Positions 12,689 through 25,259 of a stretch of DNA of 64,000 nucleotides are shown here, piece by piece; within the stretch, counting starts at the first letter, position 1, and each line of letters starts with the position of its first letter. Position numbers and translations under genes: made by a program. Under the pieces are notes generated by a model that worked only from the letters and a program-made list of their open reading frames with translations, did no database searches and had not been told where the DNA came from. This DNA is from Caenorhabditis elegans (taxonomy: Eukaryota > Nematoda > Chromadorea > Rhabditida > Rhabditidae): assembly GCF_000002985.6 (NCBI RefSeq), contig NC_003284.9:8742001-8806000 (forward strand). Direction: 5' to 3'.

Positions 12689-15600
12689 TTAGAAAATGAG
12701 AGAAATGAATGAGACGGTGAGAAGAACGATAACCGAAATAGACAAACGCATTGGACTTCGAGAACATCGAAGATCAGCTGAAACATTATAGAAAGTAAAA
12801 GAAAAGTAAATAAAATCATGTCAAAGATCATCGTATAGGTATACCTCGAGTAATCTTCAGATATAGTCCGTTGTCTGGTCCACCATCAGGAGAAGTGTAG
12901 TCAACAAGTAATTTGTTCCCACAAGACGCGTATTTAAGGGATTTTTTGGCATTTGAATAACTGAAAAAATTTCATCAAGGTTAATTTGTGATGTGTGTAT
13001 AATGCCTCAACGCGTAAAATTGACACATAATTAAAACCCGTGCGCGAGTAGTACACTCGCCGAGTACATGACAAAAGTGACAACACAAAATTCTCACATC
13101 GCAATAGCTTGAGATTTTTGTTGTCAATGTGTGCATTGTGCATCCAAAACGCTAATTCTGCGGGGTTTCATATGAACACAACACAAATCGACTGTGTTCA
13201 AAGGTCATTGGTCATCAGATTGCTCAATATCCCGTTTGGGTATATTTTCTGATCATTCTTTGTCGGCATCTTAACGCTTTCTAGAAAATTCATTCTATGT
13301 TGTTACAGACCGTAAGGATGGATCATTTTCTCATTTACAGAACTGAAAATTATCATTCCTAACTCTAAAGTACAAAAAGAACTCAGCTGTATTCTTATAT
13401 AGCTAAAAAAAGTTTTGGGGTACAGCTACTACACAAGTACAGTGCTAAAATGCAATTAAAAATGTGGATCTGAAATAACAATACAATAATACTGCAAATG
13501 TAGATTTGGAGTTACACGCACATTTTACAGAGCGTTTTATGTATAACTAACTACTAGTTTAACTTGTTTAAGTGTATAAATTCCAATGAGACTTTTATTA
13601 AAACATGCCAGATTTTAATAAGAATTTCCTCAAGGTTTGTTGAAACATAGTGTTTACAGAGTAGAGAAAAAACAAGTTCTTTCTTTCCTACCAAATTCTA
13701 CAAAATTCTAACATGAAACACTTTTTTTTCATTATTTGAATCAAAACAAGTACTTGAATCTGATATTTATGCTAAATTAGTTATTCCCGATAGGGTCCAG
13801 ATTAAGTATTCTAATGACTACGAAATTCCCACTGATGTCGCTCATTAATTGTAAAGCCACTCGCTTTCCCAGAACAATTTTTCTCCTTATAGATCAACAA
13901 TTAAATTTCCTAGATCACTTTTTTATAAGTGTGTTTGAATTTAAAAACACACGAAAGCGATAGTTTCTTTGAACATATCTTAAAATGACCAAAGCTCACA
14001 TGTATTTCTCCGTGACTTTGAGCAGTCACATACTCTCATGTGTTCAATCATTCACTTTAACACCTGAACTATTTATCATTATCTTCAAAGTTTACTTTTG
14101 TTGTCGGAAAATGTTGTTTTATGTTTAATCTTTGTTCCGATGAACTCTTTGAAAAACAAAGCAGCTACAACGGAAAGTTCACACATCTAATTTTCCTTAG
14201 TATTTTTTGCTCGGTCATCAAACTGTTAACAGACTGATAAACTATTATCGTCTTTCCAGATTTTTCGTATGTTCTCTGGTGATTATGGGAATTGTCAGTG
14301 AAAAAGTTTCAACCTTGTCTTTTGCTTGATGTCATCGTAAGAGGACCAGGACAAAGTGCCAGCGCCGCTTCCAGAATCGGCCAAAAATTCACACATCAAT
14401 CCTGTTTGAACATTTGATTCACCTTCCTGATAAGAAATTTGTATTGCTGAAAGAAAGTTGACTTACCAGTTGCACTGAGAACTGTTGATCTAAGGGAGAA
14501 GCGTTATATTTTCTGTAGTCGTCAGAAACCAATACTACTGTTTCACCGGGTTGCATAGTACGAGCAATGATTCCACCTGAAAATAAAATCAATATTAAAG
14601 TAGAAAATATATTCAGTCTTACTCGAAATAGCCCATGAATATGACACTGAGCTGATATCAGTTGTTGAATATTGCAATACTAAATAGTTTTTAAACAGAT
14701 CCTGAGCGATAGGCTCACTTGAATTACTTCAAAAAGAAAAGATATGGTGAATCATACTAAAAGTGACTCACTGCGCTATGCAATCGTCTGAAGAGGTTGT
14801 GAGCCCATAAAATATTTTTGAGGAAATGGGTTTTGAAAATGCAATGTTCATGAATGCACCTTGATTATATGAACTGTCAGAAAAATGCAGAACCTGGAAA
14901 AATCTTATATTTTTAAAGGAATGTAACTAATTTTTCGAATATGTTTTAGCCCTATATTAAATTTAAATTATAACAGTTGAAGTAAAAGTTTGAAACTGGT
15001 TTTACAAATACTTTCACAAAAAAGAATTAAAAAGGATTAAAGGACGATCCGTTCTTCAAGTGCTATGCACTGCGGATCTGGGATTCAGGTACACTGCCTG
15101 GTGGTGATCCCACTGGGCTATAATTTAAGCCACGTCCTAGCCGGGGACTGTGGCCGATAATCCAGTCGTGGATTGCTCCACTTCCCAATAGAGGCTGGGT
15201 GAACCTAGGGGGTGAGGCCGGCGCAAAAAAGATAAGAAGCAGGCTTATGTCGCCTTAAGGTGAGACAGGTAATCGTTGATAAGTCATGTATGAAATTTCT
15301 AGTTTTTTGGTATTATCAAAATATATAAACTGACACGTGAAACGTGGCTTATTTTTTATTTTGTTTTTTATTTAAGCGCCTCCCATTTTTTTTAAATGAA
15401 CTTAAAAATAAAAATTTTAACGAAAGGTCAGGAATGGGAGGAGCTTAAATAAAAACCAAAATAAAAAATAAGCCACGTTTCACATGTCAGTTTATATATT
15501 TTGATAATAAACATACTTGTTTTACTTTTTTGCACTGTAGTTTTAACATACAGAAAATTTTCAAATACTTCTTAAATACAAAAACAATATTCGCTGAAAA

Positions 15601-18600
15601 CCTGCTTATTCCAGTAGGTTCATTTTCAAGAATTGAGTGAATCGGCAATTCATATTTTAAAATAATTTTAACGCTTTTTCAAATCTCAAAAAAACTGTTT
15701 ATCTCCTAAAGACAGGGTGATAAATTTTGTCATTAGTTTTCCAAATTTTTGAGCAAAAGTTTATAGCGTTCATTATTGCCAGAAAATTATTGCCGTAGTG
15801 CATTTAAAAAATTTCGTGACTGGAAATCATGACAAACCTTGTAGCAGTTGTTTCCTCGTAAAGTTATATCACCAGAACTAGTTTTTTGTTCTCTCATGCT
15901 GTGAACTAGTGGTCCACATTCTGTTGGTAATTTCAAATCAGTTATCATAGCTTGAAAATCTGTTCCAGGTTGTAAGAACGTTGGATTTCCCCTGACATGT
16001 AAAATGGCTTTCTCCGAAGTTGTGGTCAATGACAAAGATGGGCCATTTTCCAAAACGTTAGAGTACAACGCTCTAAAGCACAGATATTAAGTTTTATCTA
16101 TTTCAATTAAAAAAGTATATTTGACCAGCAATCACTTACTTATTATCAATACGTTTCGCGTCCATTGAGTCGCCATCAAAAATGTCAATAAACACCTGAT
16201 TCGTGGTTTTTGTAAAGAAGTATATGGAAATCTAAATAACTAATAGTTTTTACGCATTATAAAATATACGGAATCTATTTAAACAATCTTTTACATGTAG
16301 TATTCATTATATTGATTGCGGGTTTGATAAATGAATACTTTTCTTAGTTGGAGAAGCTTACATAATTTCATTACATGATAAAGAGCTGCAGTTACAAAGA
16401 AATTAAACATAAAACATAATTTTTTGTTTGAAATTGAACATTCGAAATACTTTCTAGCGACTCTTTTGCATAATTATGAACGGATCTATATAACCAATCT
16501 CTCGAAAATATCAAGTTTAACATTATATTTTTCACGAACACAATACTGGAAAAATTAGAAACAATTTCAACGGGTTATAAACATACCTGATGTCCTGCTC
16601 TTCCAGTAATAACAAATTCGTATGTGTTTCCACTTTTCAATAATAGATTCGAGATATCTTCGAAAAAGAAGGCGTCATTGAATACTATGTTGTTTGTTAC
16701 AAATTGTTCTGAAAATGAAAAAAATCCTTATATAGCAATAATATGACACATCACTAACTTTTCAACAAATTTAGATTAACAGAAAAACCTCTTCCAATTT
16801 GGTCGAGTGGGAATGCTGTCAAACTTTTTGAAATAAATTGAACGTTTACTGGTGAAACGGTAGCCCAAAACGATGTAAAAGCTGCGTAAAAAGGCATCAT
16901 TTGCACCACAATATGTTGATATGAATCATATACTGTTAAGGAATCTGTCTCGTTGTTGAGACTATAACCTCGCAATGATATGTCAGTGAACTCAAGTTGC
17001 AAATCATAAAGATCATCCTGAAACTCAATATTTGATGAACATTCAAGACCAGGACAATAGGAAATTGAATTTGTGTATCCTGGCGACGTCAAAACACTGT
17101 TTTTTCCAAGCATCATGTCAGGAGAGCATGTACAATCTTTAAATAAATTAAAATTAACTTTTTTTCAAACAATCCACCTACCAATGTGCTCAAGTGAAGC
17201 GTTTAAACCAGTTCCTCCAATTATACCGTCTGATTGAAATAGAAAACTGACTTGTTGGCTTTTTGTGAAAAATAAATTAGAGTATTGAAATCCCTGGTAG
17301 ATTTGCTGCAAAAATGAGTGCTCCTAATTTAAAAACATGTAAGTTTTACTTCGTATTCCGTAAGACCATCAATAACCATAGTATCACAGCACTTTTCAGA
17401 TTCGTATTGTATACCTGAAAAATTGCTACCAATTAAACTTTTTACTGCATCGACCGAAGATTTTCCGTCAAAACATAAAAAAATGGGTGACCGAATATAA
17501 TTGTTTTGAAAATGCAGGTTTAAAAAAAAAAAGTTCTTACCAAAAATTCCATGTATTTTTCAACATTTGGTTATTACAGTTCAATTTCCATTATTTGAAA
17601 AAAATGCCCACGCGCCACACTTTTTAAAGTTTTGAATGAAGATCACCAAATGTTTAACAAGCTTTTGAAAACACCAGTTCAAACAATTTTCTCACTTTCA
17701 TTACCTCGATTTTTCAAAAATCTTACCCACCCAGTGCAAATAAACTATTTGCCGTTGCAACTCTGCTAAAGTTGTAACCACAATTCAAATTGTTGTCATA
17801 CGAGTTTATACCAAACTGTTTAGTACCAAAGTTTATTGACTGTCCCAAAGCCAAATTAAAATTTCCCATATTATCACATTGTTTCTCAGCGGCTACTGAA
17901 AAAGTTCTCTTTCAAATTTATTTGACAGTACTCACCTTACTTTCATAAGACTTTACGAGTATGTAAAATCGTTTTTGAATAAACGAATGGTCTTGATGAG
18001 TAATTGAAAATATGGCATTCGCTCCATTTTGAAAATAATACACAACTGGCTCGTCTTCAGTTGCAAATCCGCTGCAAATCAATCCATTGGACACTTCGCT
18101 GACAATGACATCAAAACTCACGTGATTTTCACATTTTGCCCGTTGCTTCCGGTGATGAAAAAAGAGTCTTTCTGGTTTTGGTTAGTATAAAAATCATAAA
18201 CTGCGAACCGAATTCCTTGACGGTTTCCAGATGTGGAAAAGTTTATTGAGCAGCTTGAGAACTCTGTGGTTGGTGAAAGTGGGTAGTTTTGTGAAACGAG
18301 GTAATACGTTTCACCAGTTGATAAATCTACTTGATCATTACATTGGAAAAATGATATCGTATTGAGATCTGGAAATTATTTGCAGGCCTTAATAGTTAAG
18401 AAAAAAAAATTGGTTTTCAGAAATAAAAAATGTTCATACAACTTTCAGTAGCAATCTTCCGTGCTGGATAAGCTCACCGTATGATATTATTTTTCCTGAT
18501 ATTCCAGAATGCGGAAACCCATCATTTTGTTCTATGGACACCATCGCAATATCAGCAGATCCCGGAACTCGTAAGATTTTCGGAACAAGCCCGTGATCCA

Positions 18601-19552
18601 TAGCGTCTCCACATAAACTGTTGTTCAAAAGATTCCATTATTTTTTTACAAGGAAACACATGTCGGAACATACCTCGAACAGCCGTCATTATTAGTAGGA
18701 CAAGCTATAACGCAATCGTGTGCACTTGCAAGAAACTGCTCGAAAACAACTGCAACTCCCTGAGTTTCGTTTACAGAGACACTTCGCCGTCTGGAATTGA
18801 AAAGAGTAAAACATCAGCGGAACGTTATTTTACGTTTTTCTATTCAAATATAAGCATTCACCAAAAATGGTTTAAACAAACGTGACATTCGAAATTACAT
18901 TTTGCCTACGCTCACTGTTACAAAAGTATTTCCCACGTTGTCAGTTTTTCAACCATAAACAAATTTTTAGTCCGAGGACATAATCCACAAGTACCGATAC
19001 TTTTTTATACGTTTTTGAAATATGACCTCTCAAGTTCATTTCGTTCGATGAAAACCATCCGGATCCCCAGGGTTTTGAATTACAAGTTCAGAGAAAATTG
19101 TTGTAGACCGTTTTGTTATTCCCCCTGTGAAAAATGTGCTTTGCACTTTACCAACAATCACTCATCAATAACCTAATCACTGGCATCGAACGTGACAAAG
19201 TCTCTCCGCAGGAATGTATTTTCAATCGAGACTGCACACCACTATTATCACAAAACGAATAGCTGCTGACTAGAGAAACGGATATCAGTTCCGAAAAATA
19301 TCTCATCAATTTATGATAATTGATGGACTTTCGCAAAAATGTTTGGTCTATCAAGTTCATGTGGCGGAGGTAGAGGTGTTTTTTGTGTAACTAAGTAATA
19401 AGATCTTGTGTTGAAAATACTTACTCTGATAATTGTCCAGTGTATGGTTGTGGAAAATTAGGTGTGGAAAACAAGATACCATCTTGAAAAGCAACTGAGG
19501 TCCGGAAAAAAATGATGAAAAATAAAGGAATCAAATTTAGTTTTGTATACAT
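12689..19552 (-). CDS. Secreted or surface CUB-like domain protein, 865 aa
   Basis: An 18-exon model, phase-consistent throughout: 19425-19552, 18674-18790, 18478-18617, 18122-18368, 17941-18071, 17731-17895, 17350-17414, 17182-17305, 16759-17136, 16587-16708, 16140-16231, 15838-16072, 14772-14893, 14623-14726, 14467-14576, 14314-14426, 12845-12960, 12689-12777. It starts with a signal peptide (MYTKLNLIPLFFIIFFRTSVA) followed by FSTPNFPQPY. Repeated CUB-type hallmarks follow, such as TSPGYTNSISYCPGLEC (about residue 385), LVSQNYP, FATE, SVNLN and Cys pairs, all typical of nematode tandem CUB-like proteins. The last exon encodes a hydrophobic C-terminus ending ISLIF, which could be a transmembrane anchor or GPI signal. 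Several NxS/T sites are present. The ligand is unknown; an extracellular recognition or matrix role is inferred. An ATG 60 nt further upstream is in frame, but the chosen start gives a cleaner signal peptide. Confidence 0.85.
15040..15275. other. GC-rich, structured-looking block inside an intron
   Basis: Within the 944-nt intron 14894-15837 of the CUB-like gene, about 230 bp are strikingly GC-rich against AT-rich neighbours, with runs such as CACTGCCTGGTGGTG and CCTAGCCGGGGACTG. It has no long open frame. I could not match it to tRNA, 5S, U1, U2, U4, U5, U6, SL or SRP RNA from memory. It could be an inserted retro-copy, a SINE-like repeat or an undescribed ncRNA. Confidence 0.5.
15311..15509. 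mobile_element. Short palindromic element (MITE-like)
   Basis: Near-perfect inverted repeat: the arm beginning TATTATCAAAATATATAAAC at 15311 is mirrored by the arm ending at 15509, about 77-79 bp each with a loop of about 45 bp. No coding capacity. It lies in the same intron as, and close to, the GC-rich block. Confidence 0.85.
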
Positions 19553-21906
19553 TTGTGTTGCCAGCCAACCACGAACAGTTAAAAAATGACAGTACTGATA
19601 GGAAAACCGCACATCGTGTTGATTGAAAATGTTTCTATGCTCACAAACTTTTAACGATTTTTCTCTTTGTTACATTGTTATATTTACTGATGTTTTTTTT
19701 TGAATAAGAATTATATTTTTAATTGAATTGTTTAAATTGAATTTTTTGCTCACATTGAAGATAACAAACAATACTTAAATTTCGAAGTTTATTTGAAATT
19801 CCATCATTAATTTTTATGATTTTCTGCTTCAGATCTCAAATTCGATGTAGTTTAACGTTGAAACAAAAAATGAAGGATGAGAAAGTGTAAGCCATTAGAA
19901 ATCCAGATGTCTCAGACGAGTGCGTCATCCAATTATTTTCCAATGGTACCTTTGAAGTGTTGAAGATATGGGAAAAATGAGATCGGCTTCTACCCAGTGA
20001 CTGGAAGCAACTTAAACAAAGTGCAATCTACAAAATTTCGATCTGAAATTGAAGAAAGAAAAATAAAGCAAACCACAACAAAGTGATTCTTTTCTCTATC
20101 TTTTGTATCTCTTGCTCCTACAAAATATTTTTCATGCGAAAATATTTGAATTACACACTTGAAAAATAATTTGAGAAAGGTATTCCCTGACGTACCGAAG
20201 TTTCAAATTACACACACTCTCGGCATCTTTATACAATATCACTCTTACTCTTTGAACTCTCTGAAACATAATATTTGATCTTTTGATACATGATTTTCAG
20301 ATTGAATGTGGAGTTCCACTGCTGAATTACAATATGGAAAACTTACAAGGTGTTGGATAGAAAAAAGTAAGAATGAAAACAGTTTGGTTCATATAAGTTT
20401 ATTATAAAATAATTTGTTTTTAACTGAAAAATTGTCAGCTTATGTTTTTACCATTTTTGGGATTCATCTCATTTTGAGACCTAGAAAGGCAATATATTTT
20501 AATTTTTAACGCGACTGGGGCATTTAAGTGTCCTATATCGTTTTCCACATTGCTCTATTCGGCCAAGTCTGGTAGCTTATTCTCTGGTTTCTTTCTAAAT
20601 AGGAAATTATGCAGCTTATTGTAAGATGAGGCCAATCAACTAAATTGTTCTTTGACCCAATGCTAAACCTACATAGTTGAATTGCAATGTGGTCATAAAG
20701 AACCGCGAAGAATTGACATTATGAACGTACAATGCAGATATCATCAATGAAACCATGCACAATGCGCACGCCGCGATTTGCAAAAATGTGCACATCATGA
20801 TCGTCCTATTGTGACAGGTCTATAAATCCATTGCTTTCGAGTTGCTCAGTTTCAAAGTGGCATTTTCATTTAACAACTTTTGAAATCCTTAATACTCATA
20901 CAACAACCAGCGACGTCATTTCCATCCGTTCCCAAATTGCTCATTGATTCCGATTTCAAAATACTCTCAAATATCCTTTGTGAAGCGTGTCTCGTCAACT
21001 TTGCCTTCGCCCTGCAGCTCTTCATTGAGAACTTTGTAAAAATTTTGGGATCTTCAACGTCGACGAGAAATGAAGAGTTAGGTGGGAAGTGCCATCCCAT
21101 CCACCTTTCTCCTCCTCCGCAAAATCTGTGGGCAGCTCCGGGGGGCTCCCGGGACATTCATCTTTCCCATCTTTTTTCGTCGTTTCGTTCTCCGACTAGC
21201 GACCAGGAGGCGGAGAAAGAGCTTAGCAGCAGAAGAAGTAGAAATTACAACACCTTCGTGAAACAGAGAAAAAGATAAAGGGAAAATGGGACTCTAACAG
21301 CGACCTCTTGGCACTTTTGTCAGTTGGAAACTACAAGCGAGACATCATTTTTCTCCTCTTCATATTTTTTGTTCTCCTCTCAAATTTGTTTTTTTTAAAT
21401 TTATTCTTGAGTGCTGATCTCAATGCACAAAAAACATGACTAAAATCAACTGTTATATGTACAAAAAACCAGTGATTCAATTTTCGAAGCATTTTTCAAC
21501 CTTCAACCATTGGTCTTTTTGCCTTTTTCTTTTTTTTCTCAGCATTATAAAGTGTTTTCCCTCAAAATACTGTTGACACATCTTGTCTAGATCTTCTCCA
21601 ACATTCCCCTACTTGTGCTTGTTCATTGAGAACATAAAACATTGTTTGCTTAGTTCTCCCACCCAAAAGCCACTACGAACTACCGTTCAAGAAGTCTTTC
21701 GTCTCCTATTTTCCTGTGAACTCAATGGATAAATGATGGTAAAAACACATTGGCAGATCATTTTTCATTCGCTCTTGGCGGCGCTCTTACCTGATCAGAA
21801 AACACGCCCCTCTTTTCTTTTAGTGTGTAAAACTTTAGGTTACCGAGATTCCGTATATTCATGGCTTCGTATTCAATCATAAAACTACAGATTTTAATTT
21901 TTTCAG
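19553..21906. other. Intergenic, probable shared upstream region
   Basis: Lies between the start of the CUB-like gene (-) and the Ig-domain gene (+), so it should hold both promoters. The segment about 20880-21280 is richer in GC and has overlapping open frames on both strands (about 132 codons + and 95 codons -). The plus frame begins at a non-ATG codon and neither frame has clear splice signals. A 5'UTR, distal exon or enhancer is possible but not shown. Confidence 0.5.
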
Positions 21907-24050
21907 ATATGGCACCACCATCAATTTACGGAGAACCAAAAATTAGATCAGAGAACGGGTCGGTGTTCCTTGAGGTACGAATTTGCTTTTCCTTTTGAAA
22001 ATTGCTAAGTTTTCTTCCAGGTCATCGTCACTGGAGCTGATGTTTCTAAGATTCAGTGGTTTTTCGGACCAGACGAGCTTGAGGAGAACGAGTTCCTGAA
22101 GTTCTCAAACAGTGACGAAGGAGGCAACCGCACCAAGTTTGTTGCCGAAATCAAGGTCAGTTTGAGAGCAACTGTTTGCCAAAGCATCTCGTATAAATCA
22201 CATAAAACGACTCACGAGTCATTTTATGGTCCCATTGCTGCGATGCGCTCTGCAACTGTTGTCTGTATGTGTTTTGATCTGCGTTTAATTGGTTTTTGAT
22301 GGACTTACCGTAGATTTTGGGCAAAAGTGCGGCAAAAGCAGAATTAGCTGTCGGTCGGGAGGTGAAAAGCAAAACATAACAACGGTTAAGCATTTGATCA
22401 AAAGGAAACTCTAAGTACATTCATCATTACAAAATACTTTTTACTTTACTATATTCTTTATTTTTTTCGTATCTCACATTAAATATACATCAATAACGTG
22501 AACTGTAATTTTGAAAATTCAGTAAACATTAAAAAAAGCCGTGCAGTTTGAACTTCACATTAGGAACTATAATTGTAAAAGTTACTAATGATAGTAGTAG
22601 TTGAAAAACAAACCACATAAGCTACATTACTGGTAAAACGGAAAAGCAACTGAAAAACTGTCCAACGGTCCAAAATGCCGCAGACTGAAAAAAAAAACTG
22701 ATGTCCGCCGGTGGTCTGTCTCCATGTCAGCCAATAAGCCGATTGTCGACCGCCCCGGTCGCAAATTTCGTTTTTCTAAGCTTAAAAAAAAACTCCGAAC
22801 ACAAAAACGATTTTATCAGCTGCCATTGGGCCGCTTCTGAGCAATCCCGCTTTACCTGTGATAAAAAATAATCGGAATTATGAATTTTAACTGTTAACAA
22901 AACACCTTTTTGCTTCTTTAAATCATCATTTTATAGGACTTTGATAAACCACTTGCCGGAGAATACAAAGCCGTCTTTGCCAACGCCGATGGAGAGAACA
23001 GCTCTAACTTCACAGTCGCAGCAGGAAGTGAGCTCATTATCAAAAACACTAAAAGCTTACACATACAATTTCAGACGCCCCAGACTTCCATGACAAGCCA
23101 CATATTGTTCAAAGAGATAACGGAAATGTGATTGTGATTAAGGTCCGCGCAAAGTCCCACCTTGAGATGAAGGCCGAATGGTTCAAGGTATGTCTGTCAC
23201 CTTACTTTGAATCTTAGGGGAAAAAATTTCCCTGAATTCTTATTCGGTATTTTTCTTGGCATTGCTAAATTCATTTTGGTTGAACCAGAATAGAGCTTCT
23301 CGAAGATGGATCGACTGACTGACGTGTCTTTTTTCTTTTGTCTTCTTTCTTCCACCGAAGAAAAAAATGTAGTTGTCCTAATTTCCACATTTATGTTAGT
23401 CGAAGTGAACCTCTCCGGCTTTCTCAAGGGGATTCAAAATAGAAAGGCAGAGATGGGTAATGTAAAGAAGTGTGGAAATAAGACAAAAGTTGGGAGGCCT
23501 CCTCGTCCGCGCCTTTGGGTTGTGCCGAGACAGATACTTGAGGCTCATGGAGCAGATAGAGCGAAGTTTTGAGTAGTGAACAAAAAAGAGAAATGGCGCA
23601 AAAAACTAAAAGCAAAAAGGTTCAATAAACATTAAAAGAATTCACTTGTTGTCTGGTTCAAAATGTAAAATGAAAAATGAAAAATGAACATTTCAATGGG
23701 CATGCTTGGAACCAAGTTTGAGTTTTTTTGGAATGCTTTGATAAATAAAATTAACAAACTTGTTTTGGAAAAAATTTTCTGAACGACCGTCTAGTATAAA
23801 TCATTTTTAAATTAACAGAAAAAAAGTAAATTTCATATTTTTCACTAATTCATTCTTCCAGGATGAAAAACCAGTGAAATTCACTGACCGAGTTAAGGCT
23901 GTTGTAAAGAAGGACGATAAGGACAAAGACGGATTCCAATTCCTACTCGAAATCACCGGACCACAAAAAGACGATGAAGCAAAATACAAGTGCGTTGTCA
24001 AGAACTCCGAAGGACAAAACCAACAAGCGTTGAACTTGGTTTTCGATTAA
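21907..24050 (+). CDS. Two-Ig-domain muscle-type (I-set) protein, 197 aa
   Basis: Five exons (coding 21909-21974, 22021-22155, 22937-23027, 23075-23187, 23862-24050) encode 197 aa. A TTTTTCAG acceptor two bases before the ATG suggests SL1 trans-splicing. There is no signal peptide or membrane segment, so the protein is probably cytoplasmic. Two Ig folds are visible: residues about 10-96 (KIQWFF core Trp, GEYKAVFAN) and about 102-197 (AEWFK core Trp, AKYKCVVKN). The NAPDFHDKP linker is typical of giant-muscle-protein and DIM-1-like I-set modules. Only one Cys is present in total, so neither domain can form the classical disulfide, as in many intracellular Ig modules. Role as a sarcomere or dense-body component is inferred from family. 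It could also be a paralogue of dim-1. Confidence 0.85.
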
Positions 24051-24336
24051 TTTTATAAATTTTCCCTTGGTTTTTAATTGTCATACAATTCAATTCATAA
24101 AGCCTCAAATCAATTTTCATGTTAATCGTTGCTTCTGATTTTCGATTTTGGTAGTTGCACTTTCCGCTTTTTTTTCTTCTGTAACTTTTAACGTTTTGTA
24201 GTATTTGTCTTCTCAAAGTAATTTGAACTTTGTGTCCCATGCACATGAATTGGTATCAGCCAAAATAAAAAAGTTTCTTGACACATTGAACATGAGAAGA
24301 TATACTTGCAAGTACAGAAATCAATATATATATATA

Positions 24337-25259
24337 CAGTGCTGGCCAAAAAGATATCCACTTTCAGTTTTTTGACGATTTCGATATTTTTTCCAATGGG
24401 CATAACTTCAAAACTAGGAAAGGTACCAAAAAATTTTCAACTGGTAAAATGTAGCTCGTGATCAGGCCTATGTATTTTTACATGTTGCAATTATTCATCC
24501 ATCACATGGCAAGTAATAAAGCGGCGGGCATCTCGTGAGTCCGTTTTTGACGATGATTACTAAAACGACTGTAACTCAAGAAACATATTTTTAATGAAAG
24601 GTTTGAGAAAGTAACAAAATGTTTATTTAATTTTTCATTGTTTGAACATATCAACTTTGTCCTAAAACCTCCATTTAAAAAAATGTGTGCGCTGAAACTA
24701 GTGTCTCATTAGACACTGTTTAGAGGCTTTGTTCAAAAATCAGGTTTCTTGGATTGAAAATCTTTTTCCGACAATTTTTGTGAAGAACTGATGTTGTTAT
24801 TATATTTGAACTACATATTAACCAATAAACAGAATTCAGAAAAAAAAATCTACTATTTTTGAGACATGAGCTCGAGATTACTCTACACTTCTCTTCTTTA
24901 AACTCTCTTGTCTTTTTCAATGGAGGTTTCAGGACGAAGTTAGTATGTTCAAACAATAAAAAATTATATAAACATCGTGTTACTTTCTAAAAACCTTCCA
25001 TTAAAAATATGTTTCTCGAGTTACAGTCGTTTTAGTAATCATCATCAAAAGCGGACTCACGAGATGTCGGCCGCTTTATCACTTGCCATGTTTTGGGTGA
25101 ATAATTTAATCATGTAAAAATACATAGGCCTGATCACGAGCTACATTTTACCAGTTGAAACTTTTTTTGATAGCTTTCCTAGTTTTGGAGTTATGCTCAA
25201 TGGAAAAAATATCGAAATCATCAAAAAACAGAAAGTGGATATCTTTTTGGCCAGCACTG
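24337..25259. mobile_element. Tc1-ended long inverted-repeat transposon derivative
   Basis: Starts CAGTGCTGGCCAAAAAGATA and ends with its complement, the terminal sequence of Tc1 as known from C. elegans. It is flanked by TA dinucleotides (24335-24336 and 25260-25261), the Tc1/mariner target duplication. The arms are far longer than Tc1's, about 340 bp each (24337 to about 24673, and about 24918 to 25259), with diverged copies. The middle has no transposase. It is 923 bp, so it is a non-autonomous foldback element, lying 287 bp past the Ig gene stop. Confidence 0.9.

Noticed and set aside
18791..19424. Extra exon(s) in intron 1 of the CUB-like gene, such as the frame after the CATTTTTCACAG acceptor near 19105, or the 70-codon frame at 19148-19360
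   Set aside because: None joins in phase to both neighbours. The direct join of 19425 to 18790 is phase-consistent and gives a natural CUB-like sequence.
20870..21278. Overlapping open frames on both strands (132 and 95 codons)
   Set aside because: The plus frame opens at a non-ATG codon, neither has splice signals, and mirror-image open frames are expected from a GC-richer non-coding stretch. Kept only as a possible regulatory or UTR region.
24720..24956. 78-codon minus frame inside the Tc1-ended element
   Set aside because: It does not resemble a transposase and is only the centre of a foldback element.
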